64,000 nt of DNA, from positions 1-64,000 of the IMG/VR virus record IMGVR_UViG_3300035670_000189; one strand, written 5' to 3'. The DNA is from a virus. The translations under genes were made by a program, and so were the position numbers. Shown here one piece after another: positions 36,401 through 44,565 of this stretch (within the stretch, counting starts at the first letter, position 1; every line of letters starts with the position of its first letter). Below the pieces are notes generated by a model that did no database searches, was not told where the DNA came from, and was given only the letters and a program-made list of their open reading frames with translations.

Positions 36401-39400
36401 TTCGTCTGGCGCGTACATCACCACCAAGGGTGGCGAGCGCACGATCTTGTTGGACTCCAAGACGGGCATGGACGTGTGGTCACTCTTGCACGAGGCCACC
36501 CACGGTGCAGTCAACCAGACCCTGAACAACACCAACAGCCCCCTGACCAAACAACTCACGCAGTTGTTCAACGACGTGAAGGACTCGCTCGATACCGCCT
36601 ACGGTGCCAGCGATGTCAAGGAGTTCGCCGCCGAAGCCTTCAGCAATCCAGCCTTCCAACAGAAGCTGGCCGCGATCAACCCCAAGGGGGAGAAGATCAC
36701 TGCATGGCAACGCTTTGTGCACGCGGTCAAGAACTACCTGCGCAACATGATCGGCCTGCCGACCAAGGGTATGGGCACCGCGCTGGATTCTGCCGACCAC
36801 ATGATCGAGGCTATCGTCAACGGTCACCCCGGCACCAGCAACTCCCTGCAAACTGTGTCCCTGCTCAACAAGGGCGCAGAGTTCTTCACCGCCATGGGCA
36901 AACGTGCTGAGTCACTGCCCGGCCTGAACGCCGAGCGTGTTGGTCGCATCCATGAGATGTTCAGCGGCACCCTGCCGAATACCGTGAAGAACGTGATTCG
37001 CCAAGCCCTGCCCCTGAACGCCCTCGTCGAGGTGGCGCAGAAGTACATCCCCATGGCCCCCAAGCTGGACGTGATGGTGGGTGAGCGTGCTGGCGCAGAG
37101 AACCGCCGCAACCAAGCGATTGAGCCGGTCATTGACCGCGTGAACGCATGGGCTAAGGCCAACCCCGCGCTGGTGGACAAGCTCAACAACGTCATCTACC
37201 GCAGCACGCTCGACCAAGTTGACCCCGGCAAGCCTCGTGCAGAGTACGCAGGCAAGATGGACGACAGCGGCAACCGCAAGGACGAGGCATGGGATGCCAT
37301 GCAAGCTGACTGGAAAGCCCTCGGTGCATCCGGCCAGACGACCTACAAGCTGATGCGCGATACGTACAAGAAGATGTACGACGATGTTCGCCGTGTGCTG
37401 GACACCCGCATTGACGACGCACTGGAGGATGCCGACACCCGCAAGAAGGTGAAGGCTGAAATCTACCAGCGTCTGTTTGCATCCGGCCACATCGAGCCGT
37501 ACTTCCCCCTGACCCGTAGCGGTAAGTACTGGCTGTCCTACACGTTGGGCAACGAGTTCTTCGTTGAAGCGTTTGAGACCAACTACCAGCGTGACCAAGC
37601 TGTAAAAGAACTTAGGACAGAAGGTGCTACCGACGTGCAGCGGTTCGCCAATCTGAATCAGGTCAACTACCGCAAGGCACCGGCCACATCCTTCGTGAAC
37701 AACGTGCTGCGCACGCTCGAAGCCAACAAGGTCAACGCCAACGTGACTGAAGAAGTTATGCGGTTGTTCCTCAACACCCTGCCCGAGACATCGTTCGCAC
37801 AGTCGTTCCGCAAGCGTAAAGGCACGCTGGGTTTCCAACGTGACGCTGTGGGCGCACTGCGCATGAAGGCGTTTAACCTGTCTCGCCAACTCTCCAACAT
37901 GGAGTACGGTGCCAAGCTGGAAAAGCTACGCGCCGACATGAAAGAGTACGTGCGCAGCCAAGGCAACCCGGATGAGGCAGTGGAGATGATGAACGAGCTT
38001 GACGCTCGTATCGACTACGCCATCAGCCCACAGGTTCCCCAGTGGTCAAAGCTGGCCACGTCGTTCGGCTTCAACATGACACTGGGTTTCAACGTGTCCT
38101 CCGCACTGGTGAACTTGTCCCAGATTCCGCTGGTCGTGATGCCTTACCTTGGTGGTAAGTACGGCTACTCTGAGACGAGCAAGGCACTCGGTCGCGCCTC
38201 CCGCTACTTCGCTGGCTCGGGATTCAAGCGTGAAGTTGAGATGCTGGTGCCCACCGATAAGGGCGAGAAGACGATGAAGGTGCGTGCCTTCCCGTCGCTG
38301 GACAACTACGACTTCGATGCCAAGGATGCACCAAAACATCTGAAGGTGTTGTCTGAAGTTGCTGGCGCTCGCGGGCAGCTTAACCGCTCACAGGTGTACG
38401 ACATTCTGGACGTGGATGAGAGCCAGAGCGTGATGACCAAGATCAACGCAGCTTCCGGTTTCGTGTTCCACCACGGTGAACGCATGAACCGCCAAGTCGC
38501 CATGATCGCCGCGTACGAGTTGGAGCTTCAGCGACTGGTGGGTGCAGGTAAAGACCTTACCAGTGCATCCGAGAAACAGATGCGCCAAGCCGCCGACTAC
38601 GCTGTGTACGTGACCGAATTGACCAACGGTGGCACCGCTGCCGCCGCTGCGCCGCGTCTTGCGCAAAGCGCGATCGGCAAGGTTGTGTTCATGTACAAAC
38701 GCTATGGCGCGTCGATGTACTACATGCTGTTCAAGACGGCACGTGAGGCGCTGAAGTCTGCTGATCCAGAAGTTCGCAAAGCCGCCAAGCGCCAGATCGC
38801 TGGTATCTACGCATCGTCCGCACTGATGGCTGGCGTGCAGGGTATCCCGATGTTCGGTATGGCCGCGATGATCTACAACCTGATCTTCAAAGACGATGAC
38901 GACGATGACTTCGACACCGCCGCACGCAAGTATCTGGGTGAAGGCATTTATAGCGGTGCACTCAACGCACTGACTGGGCTCGAAATCTCTGGCCGTATCG
39001 GTCTGTCCGACCTGCTGTTCCGTGACACCAACACCCGCCCAAGCGACAGCGTGATGCTCAGCTTGATGGAAGTTGCTGGTGGCCCAGTGATCGGTGTGGC
39101 AAGCCGAGTCGAGCGTGGACTGAAGCTGATTGGTGAAGGTCACATCGAGCGTGGTGTGGAGCAGATTCTGCCCAGCGCCATTGGCAACGGACTCAAGGCG
39201 GTGCGGTTTGCAACGGAGGGTGCCAACACCCTGCGCGGTGACCCGATCGCCGGAGAGATCGGCCCGTGGAACTCCTTTGCTCAGTTCTTCGGGTTCGCAC
39301 CCGCCGAGTACACCCGCCAGCTTGAGATCAACTCTGCGCTCAAGAACATCGAGCGCACCGCGCTGGAAGATCGCACCAAGTTGTTGCGTAACTACTATGT

Positions 39401-39638
39401 GGCCATGCGCATGGGCGACACACAGGAAGCGGCAAACATTGCCGCCGAGATGCTGAAGTACAACCGCAAGCACCCCGGTGCCGCGATCACGGCAGACACT
39501 GTGAAGAAGTCCATGGCGCAACACATGAAAACAACCAAGGACATGTACCACGGCATCACGCTGAGCAAGTCCCTGCGTCCACAACTCCTGATGAACGCCG
39601 CCGAATACGACGACGGTATCAAGCTGATCGAGGAATAA
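33495..39638 (+). CDS. Polyvalent internal virion protein with HExxH and LPD38-like C-terminus
   Basis: The 2047-aa protein has an N-terminal Gly/Ala-rich hydrophobic part (about 60-275), acidic coiled coils (about 280-570) and a low-complexity K/A/P/E linker (about 650-760) that overlaps a nested gene. A metallopeptidase-like HEATH (H999-H1003) sits in VWSLLHEATHG. Long helical regions follow, then a C-terminal hydrophobic segment with GIYASSALMAGVQGIPMFGM and an Asp run, resembling LPD38. Polyvalent proteins enter the cell with the DNA. It is the last late gene. Confidence 0.75.
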   Translation: MTLQEVLTALRNADAAGDVEAARRLAQIAESMQSQASQYDVQTQDIDRRLAELRAQKIKPETTFGGEVKEAFKGVVPGAIGLLETAGTGISALLPDETEKSAREKIKEIAGIAKKPFEAAEGYEDSVGRRLGEGLGSTLPFFAAGPLGLAGRVGAAGLGVSAGAGEARQRAEAEGATGEARATATLMGAPTGLLDLLAPNIGPLKNIITTALARGGIEGATEAAQQVAQNLIAKGLYKPEQAVVEGAGEEGAYGAGVGAIASVILDLTLGRKARGRATPGETEDTRTEGTPPAGPTAERPQGELFPSELETAQRELESVMGPTKPVAEEPAPAERTAAEAGQMSLFEGEAGPSELETTQPDLFGEIVPTREEATTEAVKEPTAERDTQTRDMIDELETAQIEELEAEEQSARLRKELETQKAEAKQERLKMESDIAELDGRIKAKEQKTTEDKRLGLLLPIIESEVKNIPKAFVQSLKREGFTNANLTDRERQLINRAYDVRLAEEPVPVEEPTIAQPKGQVEALEAQVPEKKARREPEQMSFPGMGKPKGAKAEPVVEEEVAVEEKPFATVLSADVLAQTGLPKQSGFYKQLIDMDMADPAQQPVVANIFAKVRTNPNVKPATKDAIENMAMQAFGGLAKQQELFPTKGAKPAKAKKEAPSEKSGTDAEPTGTRAGDREPSVSKPAAAERPAAPKRTEAPKPSGLGDTGQPVRDAGKRESVEPGALKKEAPKAEAKAEPKAEAKAEAKPTRTKETSQGKGLPLGDNAYQAAKEAGEVDHAIRTLAADAYLNTAEDYSVKKAQQMIAALEEGNVPELKFGTNNSNGPGTGGKFAKEFYASLDKDEQAKFRKELQDFLYSEIKSKNFMDAHNRQQAATREEAAAYDENSPLYKDIKGAATALHPMVVRMLKDNNLVGALRFIGQQQLGRASTVASQLADVLGGVNVEISDFSKPSGKYEKLLKQYPEAAGSSGAYITTKGGERTILLDSKTGMDVWSLLHEATHGAVNQTLNNTNSPLTKQLTQLFNDVKDSLDTAYGASDVKEFAAEAFSNPAFQQKLAAINPKGEKITAWQRFVHAVKNYLRNMIGLPTKGMGTALDSADHMIEAIVNGHPGTSNSLQTVSLLNKGAEFFTAMGKRAESLPGLNAERVGRIHEMFSGTLPNTVKNVIRQALPLNALVEVAQKYIPMAPKLDVMVGERAGAENRRNQAIEPVIDRVNAWAKANPALVDKLNNVIYRSTLDQVDPGKPRAEYAGKMDDSGNRKDEAWDAMQADWKALGASGQTTYKLMRDTYKKMYDDVRRVLDTRIDDALEDADTRKKVKAEIYQRLFASGHIEPYFPLTRSGKYWLSYTLGNEFFVEAFETNYQRDQAVKELRTEGATDVQRFANLNQVNYRKAPATSFVNNVLRTLEANKVNANVTEEVMRLFLNTLPETSFAQSFRKRKGTLGFQRDAVGALRMKAFNLSRQLSNMEYGAKLEKLRADMKEYVRSQGNPDEAVEMMNELDARIDYAISPQVPQWSKLATSFGFNMTLGFNVSSALVNLSQIPLVVMPYLGGKYGYSETSKALGRASRYFAGSGFKREVEMLVPTDKGEKTMKVRAFPSLDNYDFDAKDAPKHLKVLSEVAGARGQLNRSQVYDILDVDESQSVMTKINAASGFVFHHGERMNRQVAMIAAYELELQRLVGAGKDLTSASEKQMRQAADYAVYVTELTNGGTAAAAAPRLAQSAIGKVVFMYKRYGASMYYMLFKTAREALKSADPEVRKAAKRQIAGIYASSALMAGVQGIPMFGMAAMIYNLIFKDDDDDDFDTAARKYLGEGIYSGALNALTGLEISGRIGLSDLLFRDTNTRPSDSVMLSLMEVAGGPVIGVASRVERGLKLIGEGHIERGVEQILPSAIGNGLKAVRFATEGANTLRGDPIAGEIGPWNSFAQFFGFAPAEYTRQLEINSALKNIERTALEDRTKLLRNYYVAMRMGDTQEAANIAAEMLKYNRKHPGAAITADTVKKSMAQHMKTTKDMYHGITLSKSLRPQLLMNAAEYDDGIKLIEE
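35479..35676 (+). CDS. Nested small gene in +1 frame of the 2047-codon gene
   Basis: The 65-aa product starts at GTG 35479 with a perfect SD, AAGGAGG (35466-35472), 6 nt upstream. The sequence is well-formed and helical (QLELALVIVNQAYQNQQPLS, then LSPVDWEILDNLY, ending WSRVH) and resembles a small phage protein family I remember from marine phages. The overlapping frame of the big gene is low-complexity exactly here, as if it had read through a former independent gene. Function unknown. Confidence 0.7.
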   Translation: MKSQELTQSQLELALVIVNQAYQNQQPLSALLLPSELRHLSPVDWEILDNLYVTLESEKAWSRVH

Positions 39639-39640
39639 AA

Positions 39641-39667
39641 AATCCCCCGGGGGTTAGCCGGGGGATT
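39641..39667 (-). terminator. Convergent terminator between late and early halves
   Basis: Stem AATCCCCC/GGGGGATT has an 11-nt loop. On the minus strand it is followed by TTTTTTA, a good terminator for the leftward transcript; on the plus strand the T-tract is weak, but the hairpin lies 3 nt past the last late gene. It probably works in both directions. Confidence 0.8.
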
Positions 39668-39725
39668 CCCACTTTTCACTAGGAGAGACGAGATAGCGGT
39701 GGAGAAGCCGCTGGGGTGGATACTA

Positions 39726-39932
39726 TCACAGGACGCGCCAAACGCGAACCCCCCACCTGCCGCCCTCAATCGCTGTGCGAATGTCCAGCGTCCAGTCGTA
39801 GAAGGTGCCGATCTCGTAAATCTGACGCACGCACTCCAGTGTGTTCACGCACGGTACAAAGATAGATGACCCCGGGACAAACTTGTCCCACGCAACCCGG
39901 ATGGGAACTCCATCCGGTGCGAGGTCGCCCAT
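39726..39932 (-). CDS. Small protein at the end of the replication operon
   Basis: The 68-aa protein opens MGDLAPDGVPIRVAWDKF and ends with a Trp/Arg-rich RWGVRVWRVL. ATG 39932 lies 1 nt after the primase stop (TAAGATG), so it is probably translated by re-initiation; the longer in-frame start is shadow coding. No known domain. Confidence 0.6.
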   Translation of the reverse strand: MGDLAPDGVPIRVAWDKFVPGSSIFVPCVNTLECVRQIYEIGTFYDWTLDIRTAIEGGRWGVRVWRVL

Positions 39933-39933
39933 C

Positions 39934-42804
39934 TTAATTCTGTGCTTGAAAGAGAGCGGCGGTAGTCGCCATAGTTTGCTCAGCTTCATCGTCCAAGAAT
40001 CCAGAGCAGTCGAGAACAAGAACATCAACGGGTGGCAAGTTCATGTGGGTACCCTTGGACAACCGCACCTTGGCTTTGATCGCTTTGGTACGGCTGGTCT
40101 TGAGTCCTTCCACAAACCCAGCGTAGTTGATCTGCTGTTTGCCGCACCATTCCTTGAGGGGCTTGGGAAGCAGGTACAGCTTCTTGATGTCGAACTCGTA
40201 ACGAGCCACAAAGTTGTTACCCCGTGGTGAAGCCTCGGGAAGAATCAGATGGTCAAGCCCAACTGGCTGGCTACGTGCGTCGTCTGTTGACTTGATACGC
40301 AGCATGCTGTTGTAGTGCTCGGCCAAGTAATCCGTGAGGATGGCTTCAACGTCGGTGTTCATCTCTTGCACGGTGTTCTGTGCACGGCGCATGACCTCGA
40401 TGACCCACTTCACGATCGGCTCGATCTTCCAGTCGATGAGTCCAGCTTTCTTGGCGATCATCAAACCTGCGATGTCACGAGACACCAGCACAGACCAGAA
40501 ACGATTTTCAGCGGTCAACCCGGCTTCGCGGTCGAGCTTTTGCTGGACAGCATTGGCCAGAGTCTTGCAGGCTTCGAGGTTGTTCATCACGTACTGGATG
40601 TACACGATACCCGCGTGCCCGAAGTTCTCCTTGATCTCCAAAGCAAACTGGTCGGTCTCATGCTTGGTGGCAAACTGCACTCGCTCGACTCGGTGTTCCA
40701 GCACCCGCTGGGCCTCGGCCTTGGGGAGTGCCTTGTACAGAGAGATGCGTTCGAGCATTGAGGTGTTACCCGTCGTGCCGAACAGAGTCTTCCACGGCTT
40801 GCCACGTGCACGCTCGGTGTTGGCCTTCGGCCCCATGCGGTTGCGTTGCAGACCACTGGGCATCTGGTACAGCCAGTCTGACAAGTCCTGCGGCTTGGTG
40901 TTGGTCATCTCGTCCATGTACACGGCGTAGTTCTTGTAGACCTCCGCACGGTTCATCTTCGAGTTGAACGTGTCACGCTCTTGGAGCATCAGCAGATCAG
41001 GGTCACCCCAGATCGACGCACCTGCCAGCATACCGGTTGTCTTGCCAAGGCCCGACTCCTTGCTGTACATGTGGAACGCGGCGGCGTTGATCGACTGGAA
41101 CTCCATGAGTTGTGCACCGAACTGCAAGCCCACCATGAATTGATGCGCCTCCATGCCCGGGCGGTTGTAGAACTCCATGGTCTTCTTCCACCCCTCCATC
41201 GTGCCCTTGGGCTGGAAGTAAGGGAACAAGCCGACCGTTGCGCCGGACGGTGCGTTGACCTCGATGCGGTCTTTGTAGATCAGCATGTTGCCAGCGGCAA
41301 AGCATGTGCCAGTATCGTCAAGCCACCCAAACTGTCGCTGAGCTTCTTCGGCTTCAGCTTTGAACTGCAAGTCGTTTACCCATTTCATTGTGTACTCCAT
41401 TAGCTCTGTCACATTGAGCACAGCTACGCCGTGCATGGCCAGATATTTTCTGAACTCGTCCTTGGAACCTACCGCCGCAAGCGGCACTGTGAACTCCCGC
41501 ACTCCGTCCTTGGGCAGGTGCAGTCGCACCACCAAGGCTTCGCCTAGCTCGGGGTCACGCAACCGACGCACGATGTACATGTCGTTGAAGTAGACCAGCA
41601 CATCTTTGGGGTTGCCTTCCTCGTCCTTGCCGTGCTTGAACACGCCACCGGACTTGCCCCGGAAGTAGGGGTGTGGGTATTTGGGTATGACGTATTGGAG
41701 TGGAACTGCATCGGGAATACCAATGGGCGCTTGCACCACGATGTTGTCGTTGGGGTCAGCCTCCTCAACTTCGCGGCCCAGCGATATGGGGGACTTTATC
41801 TTGCCCCAGTGCTTGCAGTCAGGGCAGACACCCGGACGGTATTCGTCGAAGCGTGCACACAGGTACGGCCCTCTGATCAGGCCAGCCTTTGCCTCGGTCG
41901 CCTCCGCTGAGTAGTCTGGGTGCTTGTTGGAGATGCGGTGGATGGCCTTGCCACCATCAACGCAGAACTTCGCAATGGACAATCCCGCACGCCACATGGG
42001 CTCGGTCAGGTTCTCTTGGTTCTGCACCACCTCGCCAAGCTGGGCACAGCCTGAGCCGTCCAGTGTCTTGATCATGATGGTCTTGAACCGGCTGATGTAG
42101 CTACCCGAGAGGGCTTGCATCACAGCATCTTGTTCTCGCGGCACGTACTTGGACGATGCGTTGAAAACCGAATCGGCTTCATCGGCGGTGCCGAGAAGAT
42201 TCGAGAACGTGACAAACTCGACTGGCTCACCGGGTGAGCCTACGATCTCCACCGCAGTGGCGGGGTCGTCTTTGTGGTTGTGGGTGCCCGGAACACGCAA
42301 CACCCGGGCCGCGTCAGCGGTCACCACGGGGTCAGCGTTAAGCCCATGCCGTCGGCACAGTGCCTTCAACCGTTCCGCAAAGGGGAGCCATGTTTCACGT
42401 GAAACCGGCGCAGTGAGTGGCCAGTACACATGGACGCCCCGGCCCGAGTTGACAAGCGTCGGGCGCGGTAGGTTGAGTTGTTTACAGAACGCTCTCAGTG
42501 CTTTGACTGCACTGGACTGATCTGCGTAATCTTTTGTTGGCCCACAGTCGAGGTCAAGAAAGAAAGCCCTGAGTTGTTTTACATTGGCCGCATCCCGAGA
42601 CCCAGCCTCGTTAAACGTGCCCATTGCGAAATACGCATCGTAGCCTTCATCATCCAAATTGTGGGCAGCATGGATAACAGCGTCGAGGTCGCCGTAGAAC
42701 TTCTGCACCTTGCGCTTGTCGGAAATCCGATTCGCCCATACGCAGTAGGTTCCTTCGTCCCCTAACACCGTCTCCAGAAATGTTTTTGTGTCCATAGCCG
42801 CCAT
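39934..42804 (-). CDS. Bifunctional AEP-type primase and DUF927-like helicase
   Basis: The 956-aa protein has an N-terminal archaeo-eukaryotic-type primase of the RepB/prim-pol class: FLDLDCG (82-88), NSGRGVHVYWPL (119-130) and VLRVPGTHNHK (168-178). A linker with CPDC (327-330) precedes a DUF927-like RecA/SF3-type helicase with Walker A SKESGLGKTTG (581-591) and Walker B YAVYMDE (626-632). It would unwind and prime at the fork. ATG 42804 is used; 42795 is an alternative. It lies downstream of the SSB-like gene, past a terminator. Confidence 0.85.
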   Translation of the reverse strand: MAAMDTKTFLETVLGDEGTYCVWANRISDKRKVQKFYGDLDAVIHAAHNLDDEGYDAYFAMGTFNEAGSRDAANVKQLRAFFLDLDCGPTKDYADQSSAVKALRAFCKQLNLPRPTLVNSGRGVHVYWPLTAPVSRETWLPFAERLKALCRRHGLNADPVVTADAARVLRVPGTHNHKDDPATAVEIVGSPGEPVEFVTFSNLLGTADEADSVFNASSKYVPREQDAVMQALSGSYISRFKTIMIKTLDGSGCAQLGEVVQNQENLTEPMWRAGLSIAKFCVDGGKAIHRISNKHPDYSAEATEAKAGLIRGPYLCARFDEYRPGVCPDCKHWGKIKSPISLGREVEEADPNDNIVVQAPIGIPDAVPLQYVIPKYPHPYFRGKSGGVFKHGKDEEGNPKDVLVYFNDMYIVRRLRDPELGEALVVRLHLPKDGVREFTVPLAAVGSKDEFRKYLAMHGVAVLNVTELMEYTMKWVNDLQFKAEAEEAQRQFGWLDDTGTCFAAGNMLIYKDRIEVNAPSGATVGLFPYFQPKGTMEGWKKTMEFYNRPGMEAHQFMVGLQFGAQLMEFQSINAAAFHMYSKESGLGKTTGMLAGASIWGDPDLLMLQERDTFNSKMNRAEVYKNYAVYMDEMTNTKPQDLSDWLYQMPSGLQRNRMGPKANTERARGKPWKTLFGTTGNTSMLERISLYKALPKAEAQRVLEHRVERVQFATKHETDQFALEIKENFGHAGIVYIQYVMNNLEACKTLANAVQQKLDREAGLTAENRFWSVLVSRDIAGLMIAKKAGLIDWKIEPIVKWVIEVMRRAQNTVQEMNTDVEAILTDYLAEHYNSMLRIKSTDDARSQPVGLDHLILPEASPRGNNFVARYEFDIKKLYLLPKPLKEWCGKQQINYAGFVEGLKTSRTKAIKAKVRLSKGTHMNLPPVDVLVLDCSGFLDDEAEQTMATTAALFQAQN

Positions 42805-42828
42805 TCGTAGGTGTGAGAGGGAAAACTG

Positions 42829-42858
42829 AAAAAGAGGGGTAGGGAGCGACCCTACCCC
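42829..42858 (-). terminator. Intrinsic terminator between SSB-like gene and primase
   Basis: On the minus strand GGGGTAGGG, loop TCGCT and CCCTACCCC form a perfect 9-bp stem followed by TCTTTTT. It should lower primase expression relative to the SSB-like protein. Confidence 0.88.
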
Positions 42859-42868
42859 GAACTAACTA

Positions 42869-43804
42869 TCAGTCGTCCCAATCACCCACGATGTCGGACA
42901 GGTCGGCCTTCTCAGCGGGTTCAGCCGCAGGGGTAGCCTTCTTGACGACCTTCTTGGGTTCTTCCACTTCCTCAGCCTCAGCCTTGGGAGTCTCAACTTT
43001 CACAGCGGCAACCTCGGCCTTGGCCGCAGGGGGTGCCACCATCGGTGCAGGTGCACTGACTTCGGTATCGCTCGTGTCCATCTGGCTCACGGTCATCGTG
43101 ATGGCCTTCTGGGTATCGGGGTGATCGCGCAGTGCCAAGACCTGACGCAGTTCGCCTTCGGTCAACGCACGAATCGGCTTGAACACCAGCTTCATCTGGC
43201 CAGCAGAGTCGAACTTCATCTCGGTGACCACGCTGATGACGTGCGTGTTGTGTGCCTTGAGGTAGCGACCGTAGGCTTGCAGTGGCATCTTCTGGCCGTC
43301 AGCGTCACCGAACACAGAGGTAGCAGGCAGGCTGATCTGGTAGATGTTGTCATCCACACCGTTGTCACCGGCCAGAGCGACAGCGAGGCGCTGGCTGAAG
43401 CGGCATGCACGGCCATCACCTTGGGCGGCAGAGCCCTTGATGTTCTGCTTGCAGTCTTTGCAGAAGTTGGCTTGGCGTTGGTCAGCAGGCACGGCGGGGT
43501 CGGGCGACTGGGTGTCGGCAGACCAGCAGGTCGGCTTCATCTTCTGGCCTTTGACGTAGGTGCCAGCGTAGTAGGTGCGGCCAACAGCGGCGGCGCTGAT
43601 GATCACCACTTGCATGGCGCGGTCGTCAGACACACGAACTTCTTTACCGCCAATGATCTCGCGGAACACGTTGCCTTCGATGCTGATGCGGCGGTTGACA
43701 CCACCGGAGCCAGCAATCTTGCTGGTCAGGTCATCTTCGAGCCCTTGCAACAGGGCAAGTGCGGAATTGGATTGGTTACCAAACAGGGTCATTTCGTTGC
43801 TCAT
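42869..43804 (-). CDS. SSB-like replication protein with zinc site and acidic tail
   Basis: The 311-aa protein has a beta-rich OB-like front (RISIEGNVFREIIGGKEVRV), four cysteines (CW..., FCKDC, ACRF) suggesting a zinc site, and an Ala/Glu/Pro-rich linker. It ends in an acidic, aromatic tail DLSDIVGDWDD like those through which SSB and T7 gp2.5 contact partners. It is first in the replication block. SSB function is inferred from composition, tail and context. The start has the GGAGAAACGAA-ATG leader seen at several genes here. Confidence 0.6.
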   Translation of the reverse strand: MSNEMTLFGNQSNSALALLQGLEDDLTSKIAGSGGVNRRISIEGNVFREIIGGKEVRVSDDRAMQVVIISAAAVGRTYYAGTYVKGQKMKPTCWSADTQSPDPAVPADQRQANFCKDCKQNIKGSAAQGDGRACRFSQRLAVALAGDNGVDDNIYQISLPATSVFGDADGQKMPLQAYGRYLKAHNTHVISVVTEMKFDSAGQMKLVFKPIRALTEGELRQVLALRDHPDTQKAITMTVSQMDTSDTEVSAPAPMVAPPAAKAEVAAVKVETPKAEAEEVEEPKKVVKKATPAAEPAEKADLSDIVGDWDD

Positions 43805-43821
43805 TTCGTTTCTCCAGTGGG

Positions 43822-44103
43822 TTAAGCGTCTTCGTCAGGGTTGTTGAAATCCAGTTCAAGCTGGACGGGGGTATCGTCCTCGGCAGGTGCCTCGGTCGGT
43901 GTTTCTTGCACGGGTTCTGGTGCGGCGGCAGGTGCAGTCAAAGCCTCAACCACCTTCGACACGCAGAATCGGTAGGTGTTGCCTACCTTGACATACGTGT
44001 GCTTGGGGATAAGGTCTTGGCGCACCCATGCACGCACCGTAGAAACCGAGACAGTGAAGTGCTTGGCCAAGTCTTCGATTGGCACAAAGGGTTCAGTGCT
44101 CAT
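43822..44103 (-). CDS. Helix-turn-helix DNA-binding protein
   Basis: The 93-aa protein has an N-terminal MerR/excisionase-type HTH (IEDLAKHFTVSVSTVRAWVR, about 9-28, then the wing TYVKVGNTYRFCVS) and a Pro/Ala/Glu acidic tail. It could regulate transcription or assist replication or recombination. The start overlaps the preceding gene (ATGA). No integrase is visible, which argues against a true excisionase. Confidence 0.72.
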   Translation of the reverse strand: MSTEPFVPIEDLAKHFTVSVSTVRAWVRQDLIPKHTYVKVGNTYRFCVSKVVEALTAPAAAPEPVQETPTEAPAEDDTPVQLELDFNNPDEDA

Positions 44104-44507
44104 TTTTTCCTCACGGTGATGGTGTATTCGCTGTCCACATTCAGGCCCGGGGGCAGCGTGTCCGGGTGTTCTTCGAGAAACTGCTTCATGTTGCCTTGGT
44201 GTAGGCGCTTCTCAAGCAGTTCGGGTGCGTTGTGTTCAACCACAAAGCGGCCCATCTCCTCCCAGTTGTTCGTCCAGTAGCGTGTCTTCACACCACGGTA
44301 GAACAGACCTTCACCGGTTCGCACCGACTCTACGTTCTGTTCCTTGCAGTATGCCAACAGCGCCGACTTGACCTTGGCCATCTGGTCGCTCAGTTGCTTC
44401 TCCTCCGCCTCGTATGCCGCCTTCATCTCGCTGAGCTTGGCGTTCATCTTGAGGTAGACCTTGACCAGCTTCTCCACTGGTACATCAGGCTTTGTTTCTT
44501 CCGTCAT
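44100..44507 (-). CDS. Conserved phage protein, unknown (coiled coil plus conserved domain)
   Basis: The 135-aa protein has an N-terminal coiled coil (about 10-50) and a conserved part with ESVRTGEGLFYRGVKTRYW, APELLEKRLHQGNMKQFLEE and LPPGLNVDSEYTITVRKK. I recall it widely in phages next to replication genes but know no function. AAAGGAGAACGAG precedes ATG 44507 and a good promoter lies just upstream. Confidence 0.7.
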   Translation of the reverse strand: MTEETKPDVPVEKLVKVYLKMNAKLSEMKAAYEAEEKQLSDQMAKVKSALLAYCKEQNVESVRTGEGLFYRGVKTRYWTNNWEEMGRFVVEHNAPELLEKRLHQGNMKQFLEEHPDTLPPGLNVDSEYTITVRKK

Positions 44508-44536
44508 CTCGTTCTCCTTTGGTTAGTGGGAAATGT

Positions 44537-44565
44537 AGTATAGCGAAGTTTTCTCCTTTATTCAA
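44537..44565 (-). promoter_or_regulatory. Sigma70-type promoter for the HTH/SSB/primase genes
   Basis: TTGAAT (44565-44560) and TATACT (44542-44537) are separated by exactly 17 nt, with a predicted start near 44530. It overlaps the 3' end of the helicase gene and drives genes leftward from 44507. Confidence 0.75.

Noticed and set aside
43822-44103. Excisionase or lysogeny module
   Set aside because: The HTH resembles excisionases, but no integrase, attachment site or repressor/antirepressor pair is visible, so a regulatory role is more likely.
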